A DNA stretch of 64,000 bases. It comes from Gammaproteobacteria bacterium. GTDB lineage: Bacteria > Pseudomonadota > Gammaproteobacteria > Pseudomonadales > UBA5518. Positions 8,093-17,351 of this stretch are shown one piece after another. The notes beneath the pieces were generated by a model that made no database searches, had not been told where the DNA came from, and saw nothing but the letters and a program-made list of their open reading frames with translations. Both the position numbers and the translations under genes were made by a program. Numbering within the stretch: position 1 is the first letter of the stretch; the number at the start of each line of letters is the position of its first letter. The DNA is taken from contig JADIYI010000008.1 in assembly GCA_016705365.1 (NCBI GenBank), positions 1,922,001 to 1,986,000 of the forward strand, in the 5' to 3' direction.

Positions 8093-8280
8093 ATGGAGTC
8101 CGCTCCGGGCAGGTTGCGTGCAGCGGAAAGCGGCGCACTGATCGCTGCGCTCTTCAGGCAAGTTCACTCTCTGTCCGTCCGCGTTCAGGAGCTCGAAGCC
8201 AGATTGGCCAGGAACAGCTGCAACAACAGCAAGCCGCCGTCTTCCGACGGCGACAACAAGCCCCGTGATTCTTGCTCCAA
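8093..8280 (+). mobile_element. IS66-family transposase (TnpC) N-terminal remnant
   Basis: The translated frame contains ALIAALFRQVHSLSVRVQEL followed by EARLARNSCNNSKPPSSDG, the coiled coil and NSxNSSKPPSSDG signature at the start of IS66 TnpC transposases. Homology stops near 8265 and no DDE catalytic domain, TnpA/TnpB or clear inverted repeats follow. The same frame continues without a stop into the enoyl-CoA hydratase. This is a broken insertion sequence, not a working gene. Confidence 0.65.
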
Positions 8281-8305
8281 AGAGCTGGGCAGGTACCAAT
8301 ACCGC

Positions 8306-9088
8306 ATGAATTACCAATACATTCTCACCGAGCGGCGGGGCCGCATAGGCATCGTCAAATTCAACCGCCCCGAGCGCCTGAACGCGCTGAGCATGCCCCT
8401 TCTGGAGGAGTTCTACGATGCCATTGAACGCCTGAACGAAGACCCGGCCATCGGTGTCATCATCCTTACGGGTGAAGGCCGTGCCTTCTGCGCCGGACTC
8501 GATGTCCAGGATTGGCAGGATCCTGAACCCGGCGATGACGGCGAGCCGACAAGCTACCGCTCGCAACTGCGCTGGCTGGAGATGATGCGCCGTTCCAAGC
8601 CCGTCGTGGTTGCAGTCAACGGGCTCGCCGTCGGCGGGGGGCTTACGGTGATTCTCTCCTGCGACATTCGTATCGCCTCCGAGCGCGCGCAGTTCGAGGA
8701 GCGCCACGTGCGCGTCGGGCTCATGCCCGACATGGGCAGCAGCCGTCTTCTGGTGCAGACCGTGGGGCTGGCGCATGCGCTGCGCCTGCAACTGACCGCC
8801 AGGCGCATCGATGCGCACGAGGCCGAGCGCATTGGGCTTGTCACCGAGGTGGTCGCACACGATCAGCTCATGGATACCGCCGTTGCGTTGGCCGAGGAGA
8901 TTGCCGCGCATCCGAATTCCTCGCTCCTGGCTACCAAACAGCTGGTGTGGGACAACATGTGCGAGACGGACAGCGAGAAGGTGCTGTGGCGTGAAGCAGA
9001 GGTCGAGGAGCGCCTCATGAAGGGGCCTGATTTCAAGGAAGCCACGCGCGCGTTCATCGAGAAGCGCAAGCCGCGGTTCAACACCTGA
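8306..9088 (+). CDS. Enoyl-CoA hydratase/isomerase (crotonase) family protein
   Basis: A 260-residue crotonase-fold protein acting on acyl-CoA thioesters. The two oxyanion-hole segments are AFCAGLD (60-66) and GLAVGGG (106-112). By eye, the first catalytic Glu position of rat hydratase is His134 (EERHVRVGLMPDMG) and the second region has PD, so a hydratase, isomerase or hydrolase role cannot be separated. I chose ATG 8306 because crotonase homology begins there; the frame upstream is an IS66 scrap. It probably serves fatty acid or xenobiotic beta-oxidation. Confidence 0.88.
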   Translation: MNYQYILTERRGRIGIVKFNRPERLNALSMPLLEEFYDAIERLNEDPAIGVIILTGEGRAFCAGLDVQDWQDPEPGDDGEPTSYRSQLRWLEMMRRSKPVVVAVNGLAVGGGLTVILSCDIRIASERAQFEERHVRVGLMPDMGSSRLLVQTVGLAHALRLQLTARRIDAHEAERIGLVTEVVAHDQLMDTAVALAEEIAAHPNSSLLATKQLVWDNMCETDSEKVLWREAEVEERLMKGPDFKEATRAFIEKRKPRFNT

Positions 9089-9216
9089 GCCCGACAGCAC
9101 GGCAACAGCAGCAGCCACGAGCTTCCGCGGATCGGCTACTGGATGAGCGGAGGCAAGGGTGGAATTCGGGCCCGCCAGTTCGACAAATCTGCTTCGTTCT
9201 CAGCTGCACCGGGATG

Positions 9217-11742
9217 TCAGTCTCCCGGACATGAAGCGTAAGTTTGCATGCAGCTCATCATGCAGCCCACTGCCTGCAATTCATCGCCGCTTGGCCCCTT
9301 GTCATCGTCGATGGCATCCAGGGTGGCTGTGACCTGGGCCTTCGCCGCGCAGGAACAGTCGCAGCCACCCGAATTCGCGCTGGAAGAAGGAGATTCCCCC
9401 GGTTGGTTCCCGCTCGATTCGCCAAAGCTTCCCCCTGCTGCTACAGGTGCCAGTTCGGCGGGCAGGCGCTGCAGCATATCCGAGCGAAAGTCCGCTTCCA
9501 GGCCGCTGCTGAGCACGGGCTCGATACGATCATCACCCTGCCACGGAGACGAGATCCAGAACCGCCCCTGAACCCGGCGTTCGATTTTCGCCGTGACGAC
9601 CCGGTCCCGGCTGTGAACCGGATTCGCGCTGCGGTCGATGAGATCGCCAACAAAGGTACCGCTGAGAAACTCGGGCCGGTACTCATCAATCGTAATACTG
9701 CCCGAGGGAAGGAATTCCACGAAAGCCCCCGGATCCGCATCCACCGGTCCGCGTGCTTCGAGGGTTGAGGCGGCCGGCCGCGACAGCAGGATTTCGGCGT
9801 TCCTGAAAGTTCCCGTGAAACCGTAGTCGATGCGCGGAATGCGCAACTCGACCGACTCTGTACGATCGACGATTGCCTGAGTCACACCGCCAACGAAGCC
9901 TGCCGGGCCCGCGCGCTCGACTACCCCGGCGCTCGCCAGGATCTGTTCCATCAAACCGCCTGTGCCATTCACCTCGCCCAGCACCGCCAGTTCGTCGGGC
10001 ACCGAGCGCAAGTGGATCTTCATCATGGGCTCGGCGTTCTCGCGTTCAATGCGTTGCCCGAGCGGGCCGTTGCTGGTGACCTTGTCCGCGGCGCGCTGCC
10101 TCCTTCCATCGGCAGCCTTGGCGGCGCCGGCAGGGCCGGCTTCATCCGGCTTCCCGGTTCGCTTGTCTTCCCGGGACGGTTGTTCAGCCGCAGCGGGTTC
10201 TGCAGGACCGGGCGTGCTCTGCAACACCTCTGATCCGCCGATGGAAACCGTCAGTTCCACGGATTGACGTTTCGTGTCGCGGGCGATTCTCGCGATGTTC
10301 AGTACAAAAATATTGTTGGGCAAGAAGCCGCCAATGGACACGGCGGCCGGCTTTTCGCGAAGACGGATACTCCAGCGCGCGCGCGCCTTGCCTGCGGCAT
10401 TGTCTACACCGATGGACGAAGGAACAACCACCCGTTGACCACCATCGAACACCACCGCAAGCTGCTCTAGCAGGGCTTGTGAATCCGCCGCAAGCTGCAC
10501 ATCAGCGCTGACCTCCGGCGCGAATCCTTCTGCATAGATACCCCGACAGGCGGTCGCTGCCTGGGCCAGATCCACAATCATGCTCACTTTTCGTTGCGTG
10601 GGGGTCAGCGTTTCAGCGGGGCAATCGGGGAAGCTTTCGTAAACCCACAGGAGCGCGTCGGCATCGCTGCCACGAAAATTCGGCGTCTCGGCACGATACC
10701 GGCCATATTCCACGTAGGCCGCGATGAAGTTCGCGTACACCCGATTCAACGGAAAGCGGAACCGGTGGTAATTGCGCAGCGCCCCGTCAAGCCAGGCGAC
10801 TTCGCCGGCCAGCGTTTTTTCAGGCACCGTCTGAGCAAGGAAATAATTCAGGTAACGGTAGTCATATGGTGCCGGCATGGGGCCAGGCAACGCATCGAGC
10901 TCCCTGTGTCCCCGGGAGTAATCGAGCTCCGCGAGATAGCGCCAGAAGGAACTGGTTTGATAGGCAATATCGGGAGCCGACTCGCCAGAACCACGTGGCA
11001 CCGGAAGCGCCCTGGAATAGTCACGCAATCCCCACCAGGATCGGCCGGAGTCCTTTGGCAAGTTGCCGTTGCCGCCCGCGAGCAAACGCTCGGTGTCATA
11101 ACCCACGGCGCTGGCCTGTCCTTCCACGATCCATGAGCCCAATTTTCCGGGATAGTCCTGACGCAGCTTCGTGGCTCCCTGTACGGCGTGAAAAAGTTCA
11201 TGCGCGAGAGTGGATTTTCCGGACTGGCTCAAACGTCCACTCTGCAGAAGATTCCGGTTGTGGAAAAAAATGATGTTTTCGCTGGGAGCAAGCGGCTCGA
11301 GAATCCAGGAGTTGCTCTCGTACCGACTACGTCCCGAAACCAGGTCGACGTAATAAACCCGGTATGCCAATCGGCCATCATCGAGTTGGACGACAGGATT
11401 GAGATCCGGCGCCGGGAAACCCCAGGCTTCGAACTGTTGCGCTATGCGGGCAAGGTAAAGTTCGACCTCACGCTTCAACTCCGGGCTCAGTTTCGCGTTG
11501 GTCGGGGTGGGCGTCTCCGGGTTGAGCCCGAACGCCCGGGCAATCGCTGCCGCGCCCGACCCACCAACCACCACATCGTCGTGCCAGGGGATTGTCTCGA
11601 CGAGTTCGAACTGCTTCACCGGCCACTTCTCCGCCGCATGACCCGTCCCGCTCACGCTTAGGGCGACCAGGCAAGCGATGCGCAACCCCGCGGCTACCAC
11701 CAACGCCAGGTGTTTGGCACCATCAGTCAGAATCTGATTCAA
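9217..11742 (-). CDS. Large exported protein with HExxH gluzincin-like motif
   Basis: An 841-residue protein I cannot assign to a named family. A signal peptide covers about residues 1-37 (ending TGHAA). HELFH at 181-185 plus Glu207 in WIVEGQA form an HExxH-x21-E arrangement, as in gluzincin zinc peptidases, so peptidase activity is plausible. The middle (about 500-560) is a charged, Ala/Pro-rich linker. The C-terminal part is beta-rich and ends in a Cys-rich tail (CDCSC, then GCMMSC and SCPGD) suited to disulfides. The start is TTG 11742 with TGGAGA upstream; no ATG lies nearby. It stands alone, divergent from the MmgE/PrpD gene. Confidence 0.7.
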   Translation of the reverse strand: MNQILTDGAKHLALVVAAGLRIACLVALSVSGTGHAAEKWPVKQFELVETIPWHDDVVVGGSGAAAIARAFGLNPETPTPTNAKLSPELKREVELYLARIAQQFEAWGFPAPDLNPVVQLDDGRLAYRVYYVDLVSGRSRYESNSWILEPLAPSENIIFFHNRNLLQSGRLSQSGKSTLAHELFHAVQGATKLRQDYPGKLGSWIVEGQASAVGYDTERLLAGGNGNLPKDSGRSWWGLRDYSRALPVPRGSGESAPDIAYQTSSFWRYLAELDYSRGHRELDALPGPMPAPYDYRYLNYFLAQTVPEKTLAGEVAWLDGALRNYHRFRFPLNRVYANFIAAYVEYGRYRAETPNFRGSDADALLWVYESFPDCPAETLTPTQRKVSMIVDLAQAATACRGIYAEGFAPEVSADVQLAADSQALLEQLAVVFDGGQRVVVPSSIGVDNAAGKARARWSIRLREKPAAVSIGGFLPNNIFVLNIARIARDTKRQSVELTVSIGGSEVLQSTPGPAEPAAAEQPSREDKRTGKPDEAGPAGAAKAADGRRQRAADKVTSNGPLGQRIERENAEPMMKIHLRSVPDELAVLGEVNGTGGLMEQILASAGVVERAGPAGFVGGVTQAIVDRTESVELRIPRIDYGFTGTFRNAEILLSRPAASTLEARGPVDADPGAFVEFLPSGSITIDEYRPEFLSGTFVGDLIDRSANPVHSRDRVVTAKIERRVQGRFWISSPWQGDDRIEPVLSSGLEADFRSDMLQRLPAELAPVAAGGSFGESSGNQPGESPSSSANSGGCDCSCAAKAQVTATLDAIDDDKGPSGDELQAVGCMMSCMQTYASCPGD

Positions 11743-12060
11743 CAGAAATCTCCAGGCAGGACAGGGCCCACTATACCTTGCGTGAGTGTTTATCCACGGA
11801 ATCTCGCCAGAACGGGAAATTTCCCGGCCATGCCGGGGGATGGTGTCTTGCGCACCGACCCCGAGGCACAGTTGATTCGCAAGAGCAGGGTCACCGTGAT
11901 CGATGCCGGTGCGTTCGAGCAGTACGAAACGGCGCGACTTTCGGCAACCAGGCCTTTTATAATCTCTGTCCGTCCATTTGTATCATTCGGGACAGGACGA
12001 GTACGCGGATCACGCAGGATCCGCTTAACGACTCCTTGTCCCTCAACGGATTTCCCCGAC
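11743..12060. other. Divergent intergenic region
   Basis: Lies between the exported HExxH protein (minus strand) and the MmgE/PrpD gene (plus strand). Open frames here lack homology and coding character. A perfect TATAAT stands at 11958-11963. Confidence 0.5.
11958..11963 (+). promoter_or_regulatory. Sigma-70 -10 box candidate for the MmgE/PrpD gene
   Basis: TATAAT matches the -10 consensus exactly, about 98 bases before ATG 12061. The hexamer 17 bases upstream (CGACTT) is a poor -35, so an activator would be needed if this is real. Confidence 0.3.
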
Positions 12061-13512
12061 ATGAGCAAGAATATCACGCAGACAATCGCGGACTTCGCTT
12101 CCTCCACGCGCTTTGAAGACCTTCCTTCCGATGTTGTCGATTATGCAAAACTGCTCATTCTGGATACGCTGATCTGCGGTCTGTCCGCCGGCAGAATGCC
12201 ACGTACGGTCATGATGCATCGGCTATTGGATGAGTTCGGAGGCAAGGAAGAATCGGTGGTGTTCGGGAGCCGGCGGCGCTACCCCGCAGCGCTTGCCAGC
12301 ATGGCCAATGCAGAGATCATGAACTGCCTCGACGCTGACGATACGTTCTTTACCAGCAGTCATTTCGCCGCTTTCAACGTGGCAACGGCCCTGGCTGAAG
12401 CCGAGCGCAGCAATGCGTCGGGAAAAGATCTGGTTCTTGCCGTCGTGCTGGGTTTCGATATCAATGCCCGCATCAACCTGGCATCGGAGGTCATCCGTCA
12501 GAACGAAGATGGCGAATTGCAGTGGGCAGAATTGCAGGGCATGGGCTTTGCCGCCATGGGCACCGCCGTGACTTCCGGTGTGTTGCGCGGGCTTGACCGG
12601 GAACAGATGCGAAATGCCCTGGGGCTTGTATCCTACGCGGCACCCAATCCGGTAGTTAACACGACCAGCGCCCGCAGGAAGCACCACAGTTTCAAATATG
12701 CGAACTATTCGGGAACCGCTTTTGCGGGCGTTATGTCCGCCATGTTGGCCGGGCAGGGTTACAACGCCGAACAGAGCTGCCTGGACGCCGCCGCCTTCAT
12801 CCGTGCCCAAGGATGCCTGGCCAGTGTCGATGAACTGCTGCTGGAGGATCTCGGCAGGAAGTGGTGGATTACGGAAACCGCGATAAAGTTCTATCCATCC
12901 TGCCGCTACACGCACGGCCCCATCGATATGCTGACCAGCTTGATGGCCGAGGAAGGACTGAAGGCCGATGACATCGAGGAAAGCACCATCTTCATCAACC
13001 CGATGGGTTATGCGCTGTTGTTTTTTCGTGAGCCCGCCAAGTCTCTGGACATCGACCATTGCGCGCCATCGAGCGGTGCCTTCAATATTCCCTATGTCAT
13101 GGCGCTCGCGGCGCTCGGCCGCAGACCGGGACCCGGCTGGTACAGTGAAGAATCATTGAAAGACCCGCAGGTGTGGTCGCTCGCCAGCCGTTTCAAGGTG
13201 GCGCCGGATGAACAGGGCCAGCGCGAGATCGTCGCGGCGCTGGGAGAGAAGATACGACGCTTTCGCAAAACTCCCGCATCGATCCTGGTCAAAGCCCGAG
13301 GCAACGAATACCGGCGCAGCATCGAATACGTTGCTGGTGACCCCTGGTCAGACGCGACGCGCGCTAACTGGGACTCGGTGACCGGGAAGTTCCGGCAGTT
13401 CTGTCACGATCTGCTGTCACCACAGCAGATAGACCGACTGGCAGGGCAGTTTCGCGACCTGGATCAAATCACGCATTTTCGTGACGAGATAGACCTGCTG
13501 GTCGTCCCATGA
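12061..13512 (+). CDS. MmgE/PrpD family protein
   Basis: A 483-residue protein of the 2-methylcitrate dehydratase/aconitate decarboxylase fold. It has the usual N-terminal helical domain (TQTIADFASSTRFEDLP), LLILDTLICGLSAG, a substrate-side segment around YPAALASMANAEIMNCLDAD, and KFYPSCRYTHGPIDM in the C-terminal half. Members dehydrate, decarboxylate or epimerise small carboxylates. No prpB or prpC is adjacent, so a methylcitrate role is not supported. A TDT transporter for organic anions follows on the same strand, hinting at use of an imported acid. ATG 12061 begins the family homology. Confidence 0.85.
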   Translation: MSKNITQTIADFASSTRFEDLPSDVVDYAKLLILDTLICGLSAGRMPRTVMMHRLLDEFGGKEESVVFGSRRRYPAALASMANAEIMNCLDADDTFFTSSHFAAFNVATALAEAERSNASGKDLVLAVVLGFDINARINLASEVIRQNEDGELQWAELQGMGFAAMGTAVTSGVLRGLDREQMRNALGLVSYAAPNPVVNTTSARRKHHSFKYANYSGTAFAGVMSAMLAGQGYNAEQSCLDAAAFIRAQGCLASVDELLLEDLGRKWWITETAIKFYPSCRYTHGPIDMLTSLMAEEGLKADDIEESTIFINPMGYALLFFREPAKSLDIDHCAPSSGAFNIPYVMALAALGRRPGPGWYSEESLKDPQVWSLASRFKVAPDEQGQREIVAALGEKIRRFRKTPASILVKARGNEYRRSIEYVAGDPWSDATRANWDSVTGKFRQFCHDLLSPQQIDRLAGQFRDLDQITHFRDEIDLLVVP

Positions 13513-13663
13513 AGCCGGTTGAATCCTGCGGCATGACAGGATTTCTTCGCCGGTATTGCGCACTGCAACTTCCCGTCTGCCTGGGGGCGTCGCGGCAGAT
13601 AAACAGGGTTGGACTGTGCAGGATGCGGGCGCCGCTGACGACAAACAGCACCACCATTCCACA

Positions 13664-14758
13664 ATGACAAACGGGCGCACCACCAGCAAAGTGATTCGTC
13701 GCGACGACGGGCCGACAAAAGCCGTGCTGATCAATATTCGGGAACTGTCACCCGCTTACTTCGGCATGGTCATGGCGACTGGCATCGTTTCTCTCGCGGC
13801 ACACATGTCCGGATTGACACGTATCGCCGGCGCATTGTTTTGCCTGAATATTGCGTGCTACGCATGGCTGTGGCTTCTTACGCTTCTGCGCATGGTGCGA
13901 TTTCCGGCACGCTTTTTCGGTGACATGATCGATCATCAGCGCGGACCCGGCTTTCTGACAACGGTAGCCGCAACCGGTATCCTCGGCAGCCAGTTCGTGA
14001 TCGTTGCAGGAGCCATCGGTGTCGGCAAGGTGCTGTGGCTGATCACGCTGATTCTCTGGATCGGGTTGACCTACACGATTTTCGCGGCCTTTACCGTCAA
14101 GGAGAACAAGCCGACCCTGGACGAGGGAATCAGTGGCGCCTGGCTGCTCGCCGTGGTCGCCACGCAGTCTCTTGCCGTGCTCAGTGCATTGCTCGCCGTA
14201 CATGAGGGCCAGCCGCACCGATTGGAGTTCAATTTCTTTGCGCTGTCGATGTGGTTGTGGGGAGGCATGCTTTACATCTGGATGATGTCGCTGATTTTCT
14301 ACCGTTATACATTCTTCAAATTCCTGCCGGGCGATCTGTCGCCGCCATACTGGATCAACATGGGCGCGATGGCCATCTCCACCCTTGCGGGCGCGCAACT
14401 GATCAGCAACGCACCCGCAGCCCCGTATTTGCAGTCCCTGCTGCCATTTCTGAAGGGTTTCACCGTATTTTACTGGGCAACGGGTACCTGGTGGATTCCC
14501 ATGCTGCTGATTCTCGGTGTCTGGCGACATGTTTATAAGCGATTCCCGATTGAGTACGATCCGCTTTACTGGGGTGCCGTGTTCCCGCTTGGCATGTACG
14601 CCGCCTGCACGGGGCGCCTGATCGTCGTGATGGGTTTCGACTTCCTCGGCTTTCTGCCACCCGTGATCCTGACAGTGGCCCTGATCGCCTGGTTGACGGT
14701 CTTTTTCGGTCTCGCGCGGCGTCTACAGCGAGGCTTTTCCTCCATGCTCAGCAGGTGA
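13664..14758 (+). CDS. TDT (TehA/SLAC1-type) anion or C4-dicarboxylate transporter
   Basis: An inner-membrane protein of about 364 residues with ten predicted hydrophobic helices. ELSPAYFGMVMATGIVSLAAH at the first helix and FYWATGTWWIPMLLILGVWRH near the end are typical of the tellurite-resistance/dicarboxylate transporter family. An upstream ATG at 13556 adds a polar stretch with His repeats and no homology, so ATG 13664 is preferred. It follows the MmgE/PrpD gene, and the P450 starts four bases after its stop, suggesting one operon. The substrate is probably a small organic anion. Confidence 0.85.
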   Translation: MTNGRTTSKVIRRDDGPTKAVLINIRELSPAYFGMVMATGIVSLAAHMSGLTRIAGALFCLNIACYAWLWLLTLLRMVRFPARFFGDMIDHQRGPGFLTTVAATGILGSQFVIVAGAIGVGKVLWLITLILWIGLTYTIFAAFTVKENKPTLDEGISGAWLLAVVATQSLAVLSALLAVHEGQPHRLEFNFFALSMWLWGGMLYIWMMSLIFYRYTFFKFLPGDLSPPYWINMGAMAISTLAGAQLISNAPAAPYLQSLLPFLKGFTVFYWATGTWWIPMLLILGVWRHVYKRFPIEYDPLYWGAVFPLGMYAACTGRLIVVMGFDFLGFLPPVILTVALIAWLTVFFGLARRLQRGFSSMLSR

Positions 14759-14761
14759 ATC

Positions 14762-15913
14762 ATGATGAAGAAACAACCCGAGCCGGACTGGGACCCCGCA
14801 GCGGACGATGTCCAGAGCAACCAGTGTGATGCCTACGACACGATGCGGCGTCGTTGTCCGGTTGCCTACAGCAATGATCTCGGTTGGTCGGTATTCCGCC
14901 ATGCCGACGTCATGAGGATTCTCCTGGATCACGAAACCTTCAGTAATGTTGCGTCCTCCTACCGCTCCGTGCCGAACGGCATGGATCCACCCGAGCATAC
15001 CGCCTATCGCGAGGCCATCGAGCCGTATTTCGATGCGGATCGCCTGCGCCTGTTCGAACCGGTCTGTCGTGCCACCGCACGTGCCTTGCTGGCGGACATT
15101 CCGGCGACCGAACCCGTTGAGCTGATCGCCAGCTTTGCGACGCCTTATTCGTTGCACTCCCAGTGCGCGTTTCTCGGCTGGCCGAGGCAGGGTGCGGCCT
15201 CGATTCGTGACTGGGCGCAACGCAGCCGGGAGGCGCGCCACCGTGGTGACAGTGAGCGATTGGCCGAGATTGCTTCGGAGTTCCGCATGCAGGTCGGAGC
15301 GGTACTCGATGCGCGCCGCCGCGTGGGCAACGATGCGGCGGACGACGTCATTGGCGGCCTGTTGAAGACAACCGTCAACGGTGTTCAACTCGCGGATGAC
15401 GATATCGCGAGCATCCTGCGCAACTGGACGGTTGGCGAACTCGGCAGCCTCGCCTCGGGAATTGGCATCATAGCCGGGCAACTCGCGGCCGGGCCGGTAT
15501 TGCAGGCACGTTTGCGAGCCGAGCCTGTCCTCATACCGGCGGCCATAGAGGAGATCCTGAGAGCCTGTGGCCCGCTGGTGAGCAATCGGCGGCGCGCCAC
15601 CCGTGATGTCGTTCTCGGTGGCCGCCATATCTCGGCCGGTGAGCGAGTGACAGTGTTCTGGGTCGCGGCGAATCGCGACGATACCGTCTTCGAGAGTCCA
15701 GACGAAGTCCGTGTCGAGCGGGATTCGCGCCCCAATCTGCTGTTCGGCGCCGGTATCCACATTTGCCCGGGCGCGCCGCTTGCCCGCCTCGAACTTCGCG
15801 TCGCGGTGGAAGAATTACTCGGGCATTGCGGGAAAATCGAGCTGGCCGACACCCCGCGCCGCGCTGTTTACCCTGCCAATGGTTGGGCGTCGCTGCCACT
15901 GAAACTGTCGTAG
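14762..15913 (+). CDS. Cytochrome P450 with atypical I-helix
   Basis: A 383-residue class I bacterial P450. The heme loop FGAGIHICPGAPLARLEL carries the axial Cys, and EEILR is the ExxR pair. The I-helix reads VGELGSLASGIGIIAG, so the usual acid-alcohol pair (A/GGxD/ET) is missing and Ser or Glu must serve proton delivery, if it oxygenates at all. At 383 residues it is slightly short. It overlaps the end of the TDT transporter unit and precedes a capsule-type gene by three bases. Redox partners are not nearby. Start ATG 14762 or 14765. Confidence 0.9.
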   Translation: MMKKQPEPDWDPAADDVQSNQCDAYDTMRRRCPVAYSNDLGWSVFRHADVMRILLDHETFSNVASSYRSVPNGMDPPEHTAYREAIEPYFDADRLRLFEPVCRATARALLADIPATEPVELIASFATPYSLHSQCAFLGWPRQGAASIRDWAQRSREARHRGDSERLAEIASEFRMQVGAVLDARRRVGNDAADDVIGGLLKTTVNGVQLADDDIASILRNWTVGELGSLASGIGIIAGQLAAGPVLQARLRAEPVLIPAAIEEILRACGPLVSNRRRATRDVVLGGRHISAGERVTVFWVAANRDDTVFESPDEVRVERDSRPNLLFGAGIHICPGAPLARLELRVAVEELLGHCGKIELADTPRRAVYPANGWASLPLKLS

Positions 15914-15916
15914 CGT

Positions 15917-17131
15917 ATGGCCAATGGATGCCGTTCTTGGCCCGTAGTCATTGAGCAATCGGCGGCTCAGGCCGTGACAGGGACCGTATCCGTGCGCGTG
16001 TTGTTGATCTGGCGCTTCAGTCATCACGCCAGTTATTTCCGCGCCCTGGCCACGCAAAGCAGCCTCGAGATGGTGCCGTTCTCGAAAGAGGATCTGCCCG
16101 CCATCACCTTGGCCGATCTCGCGTGGCTGTGGCAGGCCGATATTGCCAATCTCGCCGCGACCCACATCGACCGCCTCACGTTCGGACGCCACAACCGGCT
16201 ACGCCCGCTGCGCGCACTGCGCAGGGTCATGCATTCGGTATTCGCTGCTCTTGCCTGCGCCCGCTTTCACCGCGCGTTCCTGCGCCAACGGCCCGATGCG
16301 ATTGCGGTCTGGAACGGCGGACACTGGTTTTTCCAGGCCGCGATCCGTGCCGCGCGGGAATTCGCGATCCCGGTGTTCTATTGCGAAAACGGGTTGCTTC
16401 CCGACACCACGACCTTCGATCCGCGCGGAATCAACTACCACAATGCGGTGCCGCGCGCCGCCGCTTTCTACCGCGCGCTCGCGCCCATGCCACCGCTCAC
16501 GCGGACCTCGCTGGTGGCACGAAAACCCGTGCGCGGATGCAGCGCGCAACCGCTCACCCTGCCGCGGCGCTACCTGTTCGTGCCGCTGCAGATGAACCGC
16601 GACACGCAGATCGTGTTCAACTCGCCGTGGATCCGCGACATGTACCAGCTGCTGCAGGTGTTGCGGACCGTCATCGAGCGCGTCGGCGATGCGGAGCTGT
16701 CGATCGTGGTGAAGGAGCATCCGTCCTGCACGTTTCGCTACGATGATCAACGCACGACACTTGGTCCACGGTTCCTGTTTGCGAACGGCAATTCCACGCA
16801 GGAGCTGATCGATGGCGCCGAGGCGGTGATCACGGTGAACTCGACGGTCGGCCTGGAAGCATTGCTGCGCGAGCGACGCGTGATCGTGATCGGCAGCGCG
16901 TTCTATGCGATCGATGAGCTCGTGCTCCGCGCCGGCAACGAAGACGAACTCGTGACAGCCATCGACGCGCTCGTTGACTGGCAGCCGGATACCGGGCTGC
17001 GGCACCAGTTCCTCGGCTGGCTCGAGACCGTGTACTGCATACCGGGCAGCTGGCGGGCACCGGACGCGGCACACTGTCGGCGCATCGAGCAGCGCCTGGA
17101 AAACGTCGTCGAGCGTGGCCTGGCGCTTTGA
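15917..17131 (+). CDS. Capsule polysaccharide synthesis/export family protein (KpsS/KpsC-like)
   Basis: Up to 404 residues. The C-terminal half (about 245-330) carries VVKEHPSCTF, then FANGNSTQELIDGAEAVITV and NSTVGLEAL, the pattern of the capsule-synthesis family (KpsS/KpsC-like), whose members add Kdo to lipid anchors. The N-terminal half has AVWNGGHWFFQAAIRAAREF and a Y/FYCENGLLPDTT motif. GTG 15992 is an alternative start that begins directly at the hydrophobic first strand (RVLLIWRF) and may be the true one. It follows the P450 by three bases though no functional link is evident. Confidence 0.8.
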   Translation: MANGCRSWPVVIEQSAAQAVTGTVSVRVLLIWRFSHHASYFRALATQSSLEMVPFSKEDLPAITLADLAWLWQADIANLAATHIDRLTFGRHNRLRPLRALRRVMHSVFAALACARFHRAFLRQRPDAIAVWNGGHWFFQAAIRAAREFAIPVFYCENGLLPDTTTFDPRGINYHNAVPRAAAFYRALAPMPPLTRTSLVARKPVRGCSAQPLTLPRRYLFVPLQMNRDTQIVFNSPWIRDMYQLLQVLRTVIERVGDAELSIVVKEHPSCTFRYDDQRTTLGPRFLFANGNSTQELIDGAEAVITVNSTVGLEALLRERRVIVIGSAFYAIDELVLRAGNEDELVTAIDALVDWQPDTGLRHQFLGWLETVYCIPGSWRAPDAAHCRRIEQRLENVVERGLAL

Positions 17132-17351
17132 AGCCGCAGCTCGGCCCGCTGCGCACCAGCGCTGCAGGTGTTGGTCGCCGCGCGCAACCATTGCAACAGC
17201 GCGCTGAACATCGAGACCTGGACAGTGTCGGCGGTTCTGTGTATTTGTTTGCTTGATTGCAACTAACGGCGCGGATCGTGGTCGACAGGGCAGACAAAAT
17301 TGCGCGATTCCTGTCGCGTGTGTATTGCTATCTGCAAAGAGGAAATGTTTG

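Noticed and set aside
11710..12060. N-terminal extension of the MmgE/PrpD protein from ATG 11710
   Set aside because: The added 117 residues lack homology and contain a TATAAT promoter element; the family begins at ATG 12061.
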